Part shown: positions 34,793 to 46,598 of the stretch, in pieces | Position numbering within the stretch: position 1 is the stretch's first letter | How the letters are laid out: every line of letters starts with the position of its first letter | NCBI RefSeq assembly: GCF_000801105.2 | Contig: NC_079513.1 | Coordinates: 27,077,640 to 27,141,639, forward strand | Origin: Raphanus sativus | Lineage: Eukaryota > Streptophyta > Magnoliopsida > Brassicales > Brassicaceae | Length of the DNA stretch: 64,000 nucleotides | Reading direction: 5' to 3' | Position numbers and translations under genes: made by a program | The notes under the pieces: generated by a model | Databases searched by the model: none | What the model saw: the letters and a program-made list of their open reading frames with translations, nothing else | Told to the model about the DNA's origin: nothing

Positions 34793-36863
34793 AAGAGAAA
34801 TATCTGAAGAAGCCAAGACAGAACCTAGTGTTACTCGTTTTTTTTATTACTAGTCTTTCTTTTGAACTGTGATTATAATGCAACTTTATTATGTTTGTTT
34901 CAATGTGGATAATGTAATTAAGCTCAATAATCAGTATGATTACAGTTTCAGATCAGAGTGGCCATCCTCTAAATCTCGTCTAATATATGATTGAGTCGAA
35001 ATAGTTTTATTCCGATGTTCTTTTACAACTTTCAAAATTGTAAAAAAAAAAACTAAGATGTTATTATGTTGTCTTTAAATCGCAAAAATGTGAAGGCCAT
35101 CCATCTCATGGATCCTTACTACTGTGCACTGATAAGTGATACTCCAACAAAATCGGCCATTTCATAGTTTTTAATGTACTTTTTATTCTTTTTATCAGGG
35201 TGTGTGAATCACTTGTATCACATTGGTAATGAAATTGCCGACCCAAGTAGCAATCTCGATAAATCTCCTTTTTGGTACATTGTTATTTTGGGCCGTGTAT
35301 TTACTATTAGCATATACTATTTGTTCCCACAAGGTAAGTCTTAAGTCAAAATGTATTGCTGCAGAAAACTTGTATATTCCACTTTGAATTAAAGTAGTTG
35401 ATATTTTTATACGCCAGCATCAAATCTAACCGCAGTTTCGTGACTGTACTATTATGTTTTCCACCACAATCATTGGTGGTAAACCGTTTCAAATGATGAT
35501 GTGGGTTTCTTGTAGAACCATGGGGATGTTGACGGGGATAGTGGGACCTAACAATAGGTGACTCGGAGCCGTTTAATAGAGTGAACCAGTGTCAACCATA
35601 TAATTAAAGGAACTTAGACAAGCTTTACACCTAACAAAAGATTTAATCGGGATGTCGACTCTCAACACTCTTTGATTTTTAATATTTACTCTAAAACACA
35701 ATCATATACCTATTCACAAACTACGGATATACAGAGTTTTAAGCAAACATAATTAAGTAACTAATTTTGGTTGAATAACGATAGTATATGTATAGATAGG
35801 TAGGTAGTAGAAACATTACTTTTTTGAATCAGTAATACTACAATGATCTAAGATGTTGCCGTAAACTCGCCGGACAAAGCTCCTCAATCAAAGATGCACC
35901 CCCACGCTACATTTATCATCACTACTTTCAACGTTTATTTTCTTGAGATGATGAGAATTAATTACCACGGTCGCTACTATTTATCTTGGAAGAAAGTGCT
36001 AACGTGCTACTTAGACATTATTTTAAAAGTAATGATAAATATTTTCATATAATTTTCTCAGTATTCATGTTAATACTCGACGGCCTAGAGATGATTGGTA
36101 AGTGCAGTGGAGTGAGTGTTTTCTTCACCATTTTTTTTCACAGCCACAATAGTGTACTACTAGTCATGTTTTAGTAAATTTTTTTTAAAGTTATACTGTA
36201 AAGAAGAATTATATTAGCTCTGAAAATCAACTTTTTGATAGTTTCTAGTGATTAGAAAATTTGAAATAGTTATATAATAATAAAACCTACATCTACAGGA
36301 AAAACAAATCTACAGTATAAATTCTATAGAAAAAACTTACGTTTGCAACCTTCACCAATCAAAGTTATTTGTCTTCATTTTTACTTAACTATGATTTAAG
36401 GGACGATTACCTTTATAATTAAAAAAACTAGATAGCGATGTGAAAATATTTGAGTTGAGAAAACGTATGGTCTATAAAATATCAACCAGAGCTAGTAGAA
36501 GATGGCGTATGTAAGGGGAAAAAAACAAATTGGGAATTATTAAGCCATAATTGGTGGAGAATATGTCCAGTAAATTTGAGAAAATATGATTCTGTATTTG
36601 CTATATATACAAAAGCCAAGCAAATAAAAAAGTCAACATTGATACAAAGGAAATAAAGAAAAGATATACTACTATTCTAGATCTGTCATCTGCACTTCAA
36701 CATCAACGTCATCTCCCATCACTATCAAATACTCTTTCTTACTGCTTTCATCTGCCAGCCCCAGTGTTTCCGTGTCCTTCCTCATAAATACTTCCTCCAA
36801 TCTATTCTCAAGTCTAATCACTCACCTCTCATCTACTCCTAGAGGAAGAAGAAACCTCAAGAG
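34793..36863. other. Spacer and promoter of the kinase gene
   Basis: No gene supported. A 62-codon frame at 35986-36174 is AT-driven. 36.6-36.86 kb is pyrimidine-rich and probably the leader of the next gene. Confidence 0.45.
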
Positions 36864-38480
36864 ATGAGAAAAGACCATCTCCTAACATTGTTACTCGGAG
36901 TCTCTATATCAGCATTACTAATCATAATCTTCTTCATCTTCTTATTCAGAAGAAAAGAGTCATCCACTGAACAAGAACAATACGACGTCGAGTCACTCGA
37001 CCACACCAAACATGCCTTCTCCTCAAAGACAGAGGAGCTGCTCGTGACGTTTCAAGGCGGGGAAGATCTAACGATCTGCGATATCCTCGATGCTCCGGGA
37101 GAAGTCATCGGGAAATCAAGCTACGGGACTCTGTACAAGGCGTCCTTGCAACGTAGCGGTAAAGTCAGAGTTCTCAGGTTTCTCCGACCGGTTTGTACAG
37201 TGAGATGCGATGCTAAGGAGTTTAATGACGTCATCCAGACGCTTGGGTTTGTTCGACACGAGAACTTGGTTCCTCTGTTGGGTTTCTACGGTGGAAACAG
37301 AGGAGAGAAGCTTATGGTTCATCCTTTCTTCTCTTCCGGGAATCTCTCCGACTTCATCAAAAGTAAGCATTCTCTGTTTCTTTATTTACAGGAAAGTTTT
37401 GATTTTTTTTTATAAAGTATCAAACTTTGTTTTTATAAGCACTCTGTTTTTATAAAGTATCAAACTTTTTTATTTTTTTTTCCGACAGAAAGTAAAGATT
37501 TTAACTTTAAAGATTCTTGTTTTTTGGTTTTTTTTTTTCATTAACAAACAGAGTCATGAGATTATATTTTCCAGGGAAAAATGGTTAGAAACTTCTAAAA
37601 AACTCATGAAAGGATCTGATGTGTACAGTTTGTAGTTTCCATGATGGTAATGTTACTTTCACATTGAGCTTCAGACATGTAGAAATATATACATATATTC
37701 ATAGAGATATAAAAGAAAAAGAATGTGTTATCATCATACACATTAGCTGGATCATTTAATTCAATGTTTCATTGTTTTATTCAAACTTTTTTTTTAAAGC
37801 ATAAACAACTCATACTAGTATATATCTTTGTCTTTTGTCGGTACTACTTTTGTTTAGTTTGTCTTTCACTTTCCACTTCATTAGTTTAGTTCAGTAAGAA
37901 CATTACAGAACTTGTAAAAGTCCTTGAATCTCAAGAAACATTACATACTTTTATTGTGCTAGGTGGAGGTGATGAATCCATAAAATGGAGCAACATTTTA
38001 AGTATCACAACTGGAATATCCAAAGCTCTTGATCATCTCCACACAGGAACGCAGAAACCAATCGTCCACGGCAATTTAAAATCCAAGAATATTCTTCTGA
38101 ACTCGAGTTTCGAGCCTCGAATCTCTGATTACGGTTTGCATCTGCTCTTAAACCAGACGGCAGGGCAAGAGATTCTTGATGTCTCTGCAGCCGAGGGATA
38201 CAAAGCACCTGAGTTGGTAAATATGAAAGAAGTGTGCAAAGAGAGTGATGTGTATAGTCTCGGTGTGATCATGCTTGAACTAGTCTCTGGTAAAGAAGCT
38301 ATTCTTGATCATAAGTTGTACCGTCCTGAGATTCTCACGAGTAATGATGATTTGAGAGAAGAACGTGTACTCAAATACTTTCAGCTTGCAATGTCTTGTT
38401 GCTCTCCTTCGCCTTCTCTTAGACCAAACATGAAGCAGGTCTTGAGTAAACTCCAAGACATCTATAGTTCTAGACGTTAG
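36864..38480 (+). CDS. Membrane-anchored pseudokinase, At5g07620-like
   Basis: Two exons, 36864-37362 and 37963-38480, give 338 residues. Residues 6-28 are a strong membrane segment (LLTLLLGVSISALLIIIFFI) followed by FRRKE; there is no leucine-rich ectodomain and no separate signal peptide. The kinase-like part keeps a glycine loop (GKSSYGTLY, 83-91), but the beta-3 Lys is replaced (VRVLRF, Leu at 104). The catalytic HRD is HGN (202-204, IVHGNLKSKNILL), and DFG reads DYG (222-224). The C-lobe is otherwise normal (GYKAPELV, SDVYSLGVIMLELVSGKE). It belongs among plant receptor-like kinases with shortened outer parts and is expected to lack phosphotransfer, acting as a scaffold (inference). In Arabidopsis the neighbours At5g07620 and At5g07610 have the same order. 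Its last codons overlap the F-box gene. Confidence 0.85.
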
Positions 38481-39771
38481 CAAGAGACTCTATGAACTGA
38501 AAAGATCTTCGGAATCCGTAAAAGTTATCACCACCATCATCATCATCTTGTGATGGTTCAAAGCTGCAAAGCTTCTTGAAAGTCTTGCTGACGAAGTTGT
38601 ACTTAACAGCCATTTTTGGAATGTGAAGCACTATGTATGACTCCGCATCTGTCTCTCCCTTCACAAACCCGATGACGGAGAACGAATAGATCTTCCTATA
38701 TGTGTAATATTCGGTTCTGACGATCTCCGGAAAAGCTGCTGCAAGAGGCTCTAAGTCAACGTGATGCTTCAAGGACCAGGTTGAGCTGTTTGTTTCCATT
38801 TCGTAGACCGGTAAGTCTGAAGAACCAAGATCGTTTACCTCGATGAAGTGAAGGTTTCCTCTGGATTCTTCTGTAAAACTCAAGGTGCCGACATCAGGTG
38901 TCTCGTCGTAGTCTTGGTAGTCAAGATAAGGGAGAGGAAGAGTCTTGATTTCTTCTCTACTGATGTCAAAAGAGAGGCAGTCTCTCGAGTTTGGACCAAA
39001 CCAAAACCAGTGAACCGCGCCGTTCCAGAAGACGGTGTTACTGAGATCGGTAAGGGTTTGAGGAAGAGTGAAAGAAGGAACCGAAGTAACTCTTCTCCAT
39101 GGTCCTTCGTTAGAAGAGTAAACCTCTATATGGTAAAGATCAGATGAAACAGAGTAAACAGAGGAAACAGGGGAAACAGAGGAAGCAGAGGAAGCAGAGG
39201 AAACAGAGGAGATGCTTTTTCTGAGGCAAAAGACTTTATAGTGAGGAGATATAGAAGGATCGAAAGCTAGAGAGAGCGACACGTGGTCAGTGATCGGAGG
39301 GAGGAGAGTCTTCTGCTTCGTTGTGGGATTATAAACGTAGTAGTTACGGTTGAAATGGTTAGGATGACAAGTGCATTTGCAGAGGAGAAGACCGTTGGTT
39401 GACTGCACTACGATGATCGAAGTTGGATGATCTGCAAACCGAAGCTGTGATGGTAAGGAAAGCTGATCGTTATCGAGAGAGACGAATCTGTATTCTATCT
39501 CTCTTCTTGTTCCTTGTAAGTAAAGGCCAGAGATGGGGAGGGGGTGTTTGGAAGTGATGATGCGGTTGGAGAAGTTAGGGTTTGTGATGAGAGAACGCCA
39601 GCGTTTTGATACGCGTTTGCATTTGATGAGGGCTTTGATTGGGAGAAAGGAGAGGATGTGGAGCAAGACATCGTCGAGATCTGCTACGATCTTGGAAGGC
39701 GAAGAGGAGACACCGTAGTTTCTACGGGTTCTCGTCGATGTTGGAGCTTTTGTTCTTGAACTAGAAGACAT
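38470..39771 (-). CDS. F-box protein with F-box-associated domain, At5g07610-like
   Basis: A single exon of 433 residues. The F-box is at about 29-67 (VADLDDVLLHILSFLPIKAL, then KCKRVSKRWRSLITNPNF). A beta-rich F-box-associated region follows, with GLLLCKCTCHPN, YYVYNPTTKQKTLLPPI, FWNGAVHWFW and a C-terminal SYIVLHIPKMAVKYNFVSKT. F-box proteins join SKP1 and CUL1 in SCF ubiquitin ligases and choose substrates; the substrate here is unknown. Near residue 190-215 is a Ser/Val/Ala repeat (ISSVSSASSASSVSPVSSVY) that looks like a recent expansion of a 9-nt unit. The stop codon lies inside the 3' end of the kinase gene on the other strand. Confidence 0.9.
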   Translation of the reverse strand: MSSSSRTKAPTSTRTRRNYGVSSSPSKIVADLDDVLLHILSFLPIKALIKCKRVSKRWRSLITNPNFSNRIITSKHPLPISGLYLQGTRREIEYRFVSLDNDQLSLPSQLRFADHPTSIIVVQSTNGLLLCKCTCHPNHFNRNYYVYNPTTKQKTLLPPITDHVSLSLAFDPSISPHYKVFCLRKSISSVSSASSASSVSPVSSVYSVSSDLYHIEVYSSNEGPWRRVTSVPSFTLPQTLTDLSNTVFWNGAVHWFWFGPNSRDCLSFDISREEIKTLPLPYLDYQDYDETPDVGTLSFTEESRGNLHFIEVNDLGSSDLPVYEMETNSSTWSLKHHVDLEPLAAAFPEIVRTEYYTYRKIYSFSVIGFVKGETDAESYIVLHIPKMAVKYNFVSKTFKKLCSFEPSQDDDDGGDNFYGFRRSFQFIESLANV

Positions 39772-40873
39772 CTTTAGTAGGAATTGGTTTTAGGGTTTAT
39801 AGGAGTGAAGAGGAGAGAGACTCGATGTTAGATTATAAAGAGATGTGTTCTGTTTTATTTTTATTTTTTTCCAAGAAGATTGTGGAGGAAGCTATTGTAA
39901 AATTTTGCTTATCAAGTACTCTCTTGGTTTAGTTGACTTTTTGACTATTTCAAATATTGTGTTCATGTCCTGTTTTTTGTGTGTGTGTGTGTGTGTGTGC
40001 TTTTTGTTGTTTTCCCGGGAAGTAACTGTCTAAACAGAAATTACCGAACTTTCAAATAGAGGATCGTACTCTTACACGATAACGGCATAATGTGCTGTTA
40101 CATTTAACACGAACGGCATGGTGTTCTTTTAATGTGGACTTGGTGTGAAAGAATCACCTCACTTGGAAAATTGTACGTTCACTTTTAGTTCTTACACCTG
40201 ATGCTGCGGGTTCTGAATCACCTTAAATGGAAAACATTCGCTTAGTTCTTACACCTGTCAACGGTTCGTGCCTCCTGTTCCTGCTGTGATGCTATTTTCA
40301 AGGTAAGTCTCTTTTTCCATTCTTTGATCAAAATCGATGAACCGTTGCAGCTCGACATGTTTGAGTTATTGCTGGATGACAACTCCATGCCAAGCAATTA
40401 TGGTAACTATCGTTCCAAACCTGTCCTTTTCTGATTGAGACATCTTCTGTAAGATTCTTCAATCATTTTTTTCCCCCTGGGGTTCTGTGGTCAGATGCTT
40501 CAGAAGGCTATATTAATTATAAGTGCCAGGTACCTTTTCCTTTCCGGAAACCTCCCTTGGACAAGCCTAACCCAAAATAAGGAGTTGCTATAATGGCAGT
40601 GAATGCCATACGTAAGTTGTGCATCTCTCTCTCAAGTCTCCGGACTCTGTAGCTTCTTTCTCTTTTTTCGTATGATAATTGAAGCATATATGTAAATAAA
40701 GGATGTCTACAAATCGGATGAGCATCTCGTGACAAAAAAAAACGGATTAACATTTGTAATATCCCATTCAGACACAAGCGCTAATTAAAACTAACCATTA
40801 TTAACACATTGCACACAACCAAATTAACTAAACTCTTATCAAAGGTCAAAACACTCGTAGCTAAATCTATTTT
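39772..40873. other. Spacer, F-box promoter side
   Basis: No gene supported. A (GT)n run lies at about 39978-39999, and repeated TTCTTACACCTG words occur near 40190-40255. The minus-strand frame at 40517-40777 shows no family resemblance. Confidence 0.4.
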
Positions 40874-40891
40874 TTGTAGTACATTGTTATA

Positions 40892-42034
40892 ACTTTTTTT
40901 TTTGTCAATGGTAGATTCATTAAGAGTAGAAAAGAGTTTTAGCTCAGAAGGGACCCATTACAAGCAGTAGAAATAAAAGCCTTAAGAGTGGTTTTTGCTA
41001 GAGAGTCGGCCCTAACATTTTGAGCCCGAGGAATATGAAAAAAGGAAATAGAGGCGAAGAGAGCAGAGAGATGCCCGATGTCGAAGGCGACGCCGTGAAT
41101 CTCCTTGTCTTGAGTCTCGCCATTGATCACTCTGATGAGTGTTAGGTTATCGGAGTGGATCCTGAGCTTTTGGATGTCTCGAAGGATCGCCGATTGGAGG
41201 GCTGATCGAACCGCTAGGGCTTCCGCCATTAGAGCTGAGCTTACATGATCCTATGCAAGCGCGTTTTGGCCTTCCATGGAGGTTGATCGGTCACTGAAAT
41301 GCCAAGCTAAGTCCGCTTTATTGGTGTTCTTGTCCCATGCCGCATCTGTGAAACAAAGGGTAAGCTCATTGCAGTCAGAATCCTCAGTTTGATGTTGAGA
41401 TCTGTTGCAGCTGATTGGTTGTTTCTTTAGCAGAGTTCCTTGTGCTTGAATCCATTCTCTGGCCGTTTTGAGAGCTCGCGACATCACCTCTGTTGCGCTG
41501 TATTCTTTGCGCTCGAAGATCAGTTGATTCCTTGCCGTCCATAGAGACCAACACATCCAAGGGAGGAAGTTTGAAGGGATTCCATAGGGTGGAAGACATA
41601 CATACTTCCGGAAGTGTAGCAGAGTCTCTTGGAAGGTGGACGCAGCAACTAGGTGAATTGCAGGTTGCGTATCAATACATTGCCAAGCCTGTTGAGCAAA
41701 GGTACATGTAAAGAAAATATGGTTTATTGTTTCCAGTTCTCCACACCTGATACACTTTGCTTTCAGGGAGACTCCTCGTCTGAGTAAGGCCTCTCCAACA
41801 GGGATGACGTTCTGGATAATAGACCATGTGAAGACCTTAATTTTTGGTGAGTACGGTCTCACCCATATCTCTTTGTACCAATTGAAAACGTCAGGGGCTG
41901 CAGGATCTCTCACACCTCGATTGTTGTCTTTGCAGGAAGCAGCTGAGGCGTAACCAGTTTTTGTGGAGTATATCCCTGAAGTAACTGGGTACCAGATATA
42001 GGCATAACTAAGTAAACCAAACAGAACTATAATA
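40892..42034 (-). mobile_element. 5'-truncated LINE (non-LTR retrotransposon) insertion
   Basis: The minus strand encodes the end of a plant LINE ORF2: a zinc-binding reverse transcriptase tail (FNWYKEIWVRPYSPKIKVFT, RRGVSLKAKCIRCGELETIN, HIFFTCTFAQQAW) and an RNase H-like domain (LCFTDAAWDKNTNKADLAW; MAEALAVRSALQ; HSDNLTLIRVING). An in-frame TAG at 41251-41253 splits the RNase H, so it is inactive. A poly-T run (about 40894-40903) is the poly-A tail seen from the other strand. A perfect 18-bp target duplication, TTGTAGTACATTGTTATA, flanks it at 40874-40891 and 42035-42052. The reverse transcriptase core is missing, as in typical 5' truncation. Confidence 0.92.
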
Positions 42035-42345
42035 TTGTAGTACATTGTTATATTGTAATTTTGAGTAAATATGTTTTAAAGATTAAACACTCGTAACTAA
42101 ATCTGTTTTTATTGATTTGTGTATGATAAAAAAAAAATTGTGTATAATGAACTTTCGAAAAAATACGGTTTTTAATGAATTTCATGTGCAAAATAAAGTA
42201 TTCTTTTAAAAATTTGATTTATCGGTTATATGATTATATCAATACTATTTATACAAGATCACTCTTATTCTTTGCCTCTATCACTACTTGGCATACTAAT
42301 TCTTTTGCTATTGGATCCAATTTATAAACCGCTGTATATAAGAAA

Positions 42346-43145
42346 AATACTTAGGTTCACCCCTGAGGTGAACTTATAAATTCACCTCTTTCCTTATTTC
42401 AATCAAATTGCCATAAACATTAATATCACATTATAAATAAATTATAAATTACAAAAAAGTAAATTTTAAATCATAAACTCTAAATTCAAATCCTAAATCC
42501 AAATTTTAGATTTTAAATTTTAAACCAAACCCAAAACCCTAAATCCAAACATATACCCTAAACCCAAACTATATACCCTAAATCCTAAATCTAAATTTAA
42601 ATCCTAGACCCTAAACCCAAACCATAAACCCTAAACCCAAACTCTAAACCCTAAACCCAAACTCTAAACCCTAAATCCTAAACCTTAAACCCAAACTGTA
42701 AACCATAAACCCGAACTCTATACACTAAAATGTATTTGAAAATACATTTGATGATCATTAACCCAAAGGTATCTGAAAAATTTGGGTTTATGATTTAAAT
42801 TTTGGGTTTAAGGTTTAGGATTTAGCGTTTAGAGTTTGGGTTTAGGGTTTAGAGTTTGGGTTTAGGGTTTATGGTTTGAGTTTAGGGTTTAGGATTTAAA
42901 TTTAGATTTAAGATCTAGGGTATAGGTTTGGGTTTAGGGTATAGGTTTGGGTTTAGGGTATGGTTTAAAATTAAAAATCTAAGATTTGGGTTTAGGGTTC
43001 GAATTTAGAGTTTATGATTTAAAGTTTACTTTTTTGTAATTTATAATTTATTTATTTATTTGACATTATTATTTATGGCAATATAATTGAAATAAGGAAA
43101 GAGGTGAATTCATAAATTTACCTCAGGGGTGAACCCAAGTATTGT
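42346..43145. mobile_element. Foldback element with telomere-like CCCTAAA arms
   Basis: The two ends are inverted copies: AATACTTAGGTTCACCCCTG on the left, and CAGGGGTGAACCCAAGTATT on the right. Both continue with AGGTGAA..AATTCACCTCTTTCCTTATTTCAAT. The inner arms are degenerate CCCTAAACCCAAA repeats (42.53-42.73 kb) mirrored by TTTAGGGTTTGGG repeats (42.80-42.97 kb) around a short AT-rich centre. There is no coding capacity. I see a palindromic non-autonomous element of about 800 bp; the telomere-like words are probably internal expansion, not true telomere DNA. Confidence 0.8.
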
Positions 43146-43900
43146 TTTGTATTTAATGTATCACTACCACTTACTAATATATATATATTTTGTAACCTCT
43201 TTTTTTATTCCAGAAATATATTTTGTAACCTCCTTTTTATTCCAAAATTCTCAGAGACAGTACTACGTAATGTGTGAGAGTGTACTAGAAATAAATGACA
43301 AACATTTTCTTTTTGAAAGAATATAAATGACTAATATTTGTCTATTTAGTCGACTAATATATTTTTAACAACTAATGCTAAGTAATCCTATTCTTGAATA
43401 TGGATGTAACAATATGATTGACAGTGTGTTTCTTTATCATGTTCTATACAGTTCAAAATATTTTAAAATAATTTAAATAATATTTTGAAATTTCAATTTA
43501 AAATAGTTCAAAAGGAATCAATAAAATACAAAATTAATGTGTAAAATAACTATGGTACAAATGTATAATTATGTAACATCACAAATTCAATACAAATTCA
43601 AAAAGTTTAACTAATAATTCTTTTAAAGTATTTTACACAAATATGATACAAAGAAAAATACAAATATGAATAAAAAGAAAAACATAAAAATTAAAAATAA
43701 ATTTTTTAAAAAAATTAGAACAAAAAATATAAAGGGCAGGTCAGAATTTAAACTTAGTTTAAGTTTAAATCTCTATAAAATAAGTACCGTCCCACTAGCA
43801 CAGAACGTAGTTTAGAACGCTAATTACAACAAAGCGAAAAAAGAAGCAAAAAAAGTGTGACGACAACCCAACAAAAAGAACAAACGGAAAGAAAAGGCGT
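43146..43900. other. AT-rich spacer
   Basis: No gene seen. It has a short tandem duplication of ATATTTTGTAACCTC (about 43185-43231) and long AT-rich runs up to the oleosin promoter. Confidence 0.4.
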
Positions 43901-43972
43901 TGACGTAACGTAGAGCTCAACGTTCATCCCCTGCATTGTGTCGTGTGGGATTAGCATATACCGTGCACGTAG
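43901..43972 (+). promoter_or_regulatory. Oleosin-cluster promoter module, copy 1
   Basis: TGACGTAACGTAGA at 43901 and TACCGTGCACGTAGAC at 43959, about 130 bp before the ATG. Both boxes recur in front of all five oleosin genes. They contain ACGT cores of the kind bZIP factors bind. Confidence 0.65.
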
Positions 43973-44087
43973 ACCTCACCACTTTCTTTACATATGAATC
44001 CCAGCTTCTTCATAAATTCCCACAACCATCGGGTATCAAAGAAGCAGGTTCTCTCCCTCTCTCTTCTAGCCATTCAAAATAGTGAGA

Positions 44088-46030
44088 ATGGGGTTGTTGA
44101 AAAAACACGAGAAACATTCAAAGCCGACGTTTAAGGGTATCTTGACGGCCATTTTAGCTACCATAGCCGCAATGTTCCTCTTGTTGCTCGCCGGTTTATC
44201 CCTCGCTGGCACAGCCGTGGCATTTATTGCCATTATGCCGCTATTTGTCGTATTCAGTCCGGTTCTCGTACCAGCCGGTATTACCACTGGTTTGCTAGCT
44301 ACGGGATTAGCCGCCTCGGGTGGCTCCGGTTTGACGGCCCTCAGCATCATCTCGTGGCTCTACAAGTATTTAACACTAACAAAAGACTATCTATTTAATA
44401 GATTATGAATTGCATTAGCAAACATAACCAATAATTAAAACTAAAAAAAAATAACCAATAATATTTTGAAAATATATGAACACATATGGATATTCATAAA
44501 ATAAATAAATCATAATAATTGGATTTCGTTTTCATTTGTTAAAAAAAATCTTAAGATGTGTTATAAATTATTATGTATAAAAATATTTAGAATAATATCT
44601 TACATAATTTAATATTGATTTCTTTATCTGACATATAATTTTAGTCATAATAATTCTAATTGGTTTATTGAGCAATTTCACTAAAGTGAAATTCAGTTTT
44701 TTTGGGTTATACAGTATAGTCAGACAAAAATATAATTAATTTAAATTTTATTTAGTTATTTTCTTCGTTTTACATTTGATATATGTTGTTATGGATTAAA
44801 ATTAGGAGAAATAAACTGAAATATTGATCCGGCTAGAGTTGAAAACGAATCAAATTTGTAATTTTATGATCAAATAACAACTATGATTTTTATTTCTAGT
44901 TATATATTGTTTGATATTTTAATTTCGTAATAACTTAATTATAGCGTAAAAGTAATTAATTTATAGAAAAAAATATCATGTTACATTGTTCCTTAAAAAC
45001 TTTTACATTTAATTATTTATCAAACTACATTCATATTGCAATCATTTTCAATTTTAGTCTTTAATTTATGATTACAAATAAGATTATAGTTATTGATTGC
45101 AAAATTTTAATGATTTATTTATCAAAGATTAATTACTAAAACTCCAGTTATTTTATAATAAACTAAAATTCTATTTAATAAAGTGATATATTTCATATAC
45201 AATTGATTTTCAAATAATATTTAAAATAAGATATTTATATTTTAGATATCTTATATTTTCCAAAAACAAACTGGAATAATAATATTAATTAAAATAAAAC
45301 TAAAGGGTAATAGTTGCAATTGAACATGCTAAATATAATTCACTTAATAGTTTATACATCTTTTTCAATAAGTGCCCCTTACTTATCATTCAGTTTTAGA
45401 TATTTAAACGAATAAAAACTTGAATTATTTGGAATGTTCTGGTCGAGTTTGATGGAATCGCCACGCTTGAGTGTTCTACCACCGTTGAATTGGTCGTTTT
45501 GACCGCGTTTTCGAACATGACATACAACATTACAAAAGAATCATAGAGTTCCTTGGTAGTGAACAGTTTTGAGATGCGACTATTAAGAATTGATACCACA
45601 ATATATTTTTGACAAAGAGACTTGCTCAAATTATATGTAGGAAATTAACGGTTAAGGAGCTGTCAAAAATTTCGGGTTAAACGTTCGTCAGAGGTATTCT
45701 TTGACTCCCAAATTTTTGTAGACTATATAAATTTGTGATTTGGATCAGATAAAAAATCCAATCAAGTAAAAATATATAAACAAATAAACTAAAATTTTAT
45801 TGACCAACGTGTTTCACACTTTTGACAAGTGTATTTTGAAATTTTATCCTTTTCTACTTAAGGTGCAAACACAGTTTTAATGAAATTATCAATAATTTAT
45901 GTTTTTTTGGTAAGTTAATATATTTTATATAAATAACTTTAATATTTATATGATAAAAGTAATAGTTCTTAATTAATTTTTATTTTGTTTCAGGTTCTCC
46001 AGGCGGCCGTTGGTCGCACTGAATAAATGA
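44088..46030 (+). CDS. Oleosin-like pollen-coat protein (oleopollenin), copy 1
   Basis: Exon 44088-44365 encodes MGLLKKHEKHSKPTFKGILT, then a long hydrophobic hairpin with the oleosin proline knot at residues 51-62 (PLFVVFSPVLVP, PX5SPX3P), ending SWLYK at a GT donor. A possible second exon at 45994-46030, after TATTTTGTTTCAG, adds FSRRPLVALNK and a stop, giving 104 residues; the matching exon exists in the duplicated copy. Without splicing the frame runs to 44408 (107 residues). Oleosins coat lipid bodies; this branch is made in tapetum elastoplasts and ends up in the pollen coat. In Arabidopsis such genes follow the F-box gene At5g07610. The exon-2 call is less sure than exon 1. Confidence 0.75.
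44409..45760. other. AT-rich insertion within the first duplication unit
   Basis: This stretch has no partner in the second duplicated unit (where about 48.70 joins 48.76 kb), so it was inserted in unit 1 or lost from unit 2. It holds no gene I can support; the minus frame at 45396-45629 is of unknown origin. Confidence 0.5.
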
Positions 46031-46598
46031 AAAGAAGGTGGCATAGACAAATGATGATATGAAAAATTGATATATAGTTGTTATTATAATTTCACAAATT
46101 AAATCTAGTTAACCCGAACGACCTTTTGTGGTCAAACATAAAAAAATCTAGTTAACCCGACTTTTCTTAGTAGTAATTATTACGTGGCATTTTCAAAATA
46201 ATAATTCTTACTTGGGGATGGAACTAAAGTTTTCAAATAGCATCTTATTAGTGTATGTCGTGGTACACAATAATTATAAATGTATGCGTTTTCGTTATCT
46301 ACAGCCATACTCTACTCTCTAAATATACAAGTGTTGTATATGGTTTAGTCCAAAAGTATTGTATATGATATCTAATAGTATGTCATTTTGAAAACGAAAT
46401 AATGTCATTGATTCTTACCTTTAGACCAATATTTTGAACTTTTAGCGCAAATGTAGTTATCCAACTTTTGGCAACATATCAACTTTAAGAAGGAAAAAAA
46501 AACGTATCCACTTTATCATTCAAGTTCTTGTTATTTACCAAGCTATCAAATGACACAATCTAAAGGCCTCAAGGAACCATTAGAAGTTACAAGTAAAT

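Noticed and set aside
40517..40777. 86-codon minus frame beside the LINE
   Set aside because: Lies outside the LINE target duplication and shows no transposon or plant family motif.
42530..42970. True interstitial telomere array
   Set aside because: The CCCTAAA words are degenerate and mirrored inside a TIR-bounded palindrome, so they are better explained as part of a foldback element.
44082..44087. GTG start two codons before ATG in oleosin copy 1 (and the same at 48376)
   Set aside because: Plant nuclear genes start at ATG; the ATG at 44088 or 48382 has the better context.
45396..45629. 77-codon minus frame, perhaps a copia gag fragment
   Set aside because: LNSRISKLFTTKELYDSF is only weakly gag-like and no zinc knuckle, integrase or LTR pair is present.
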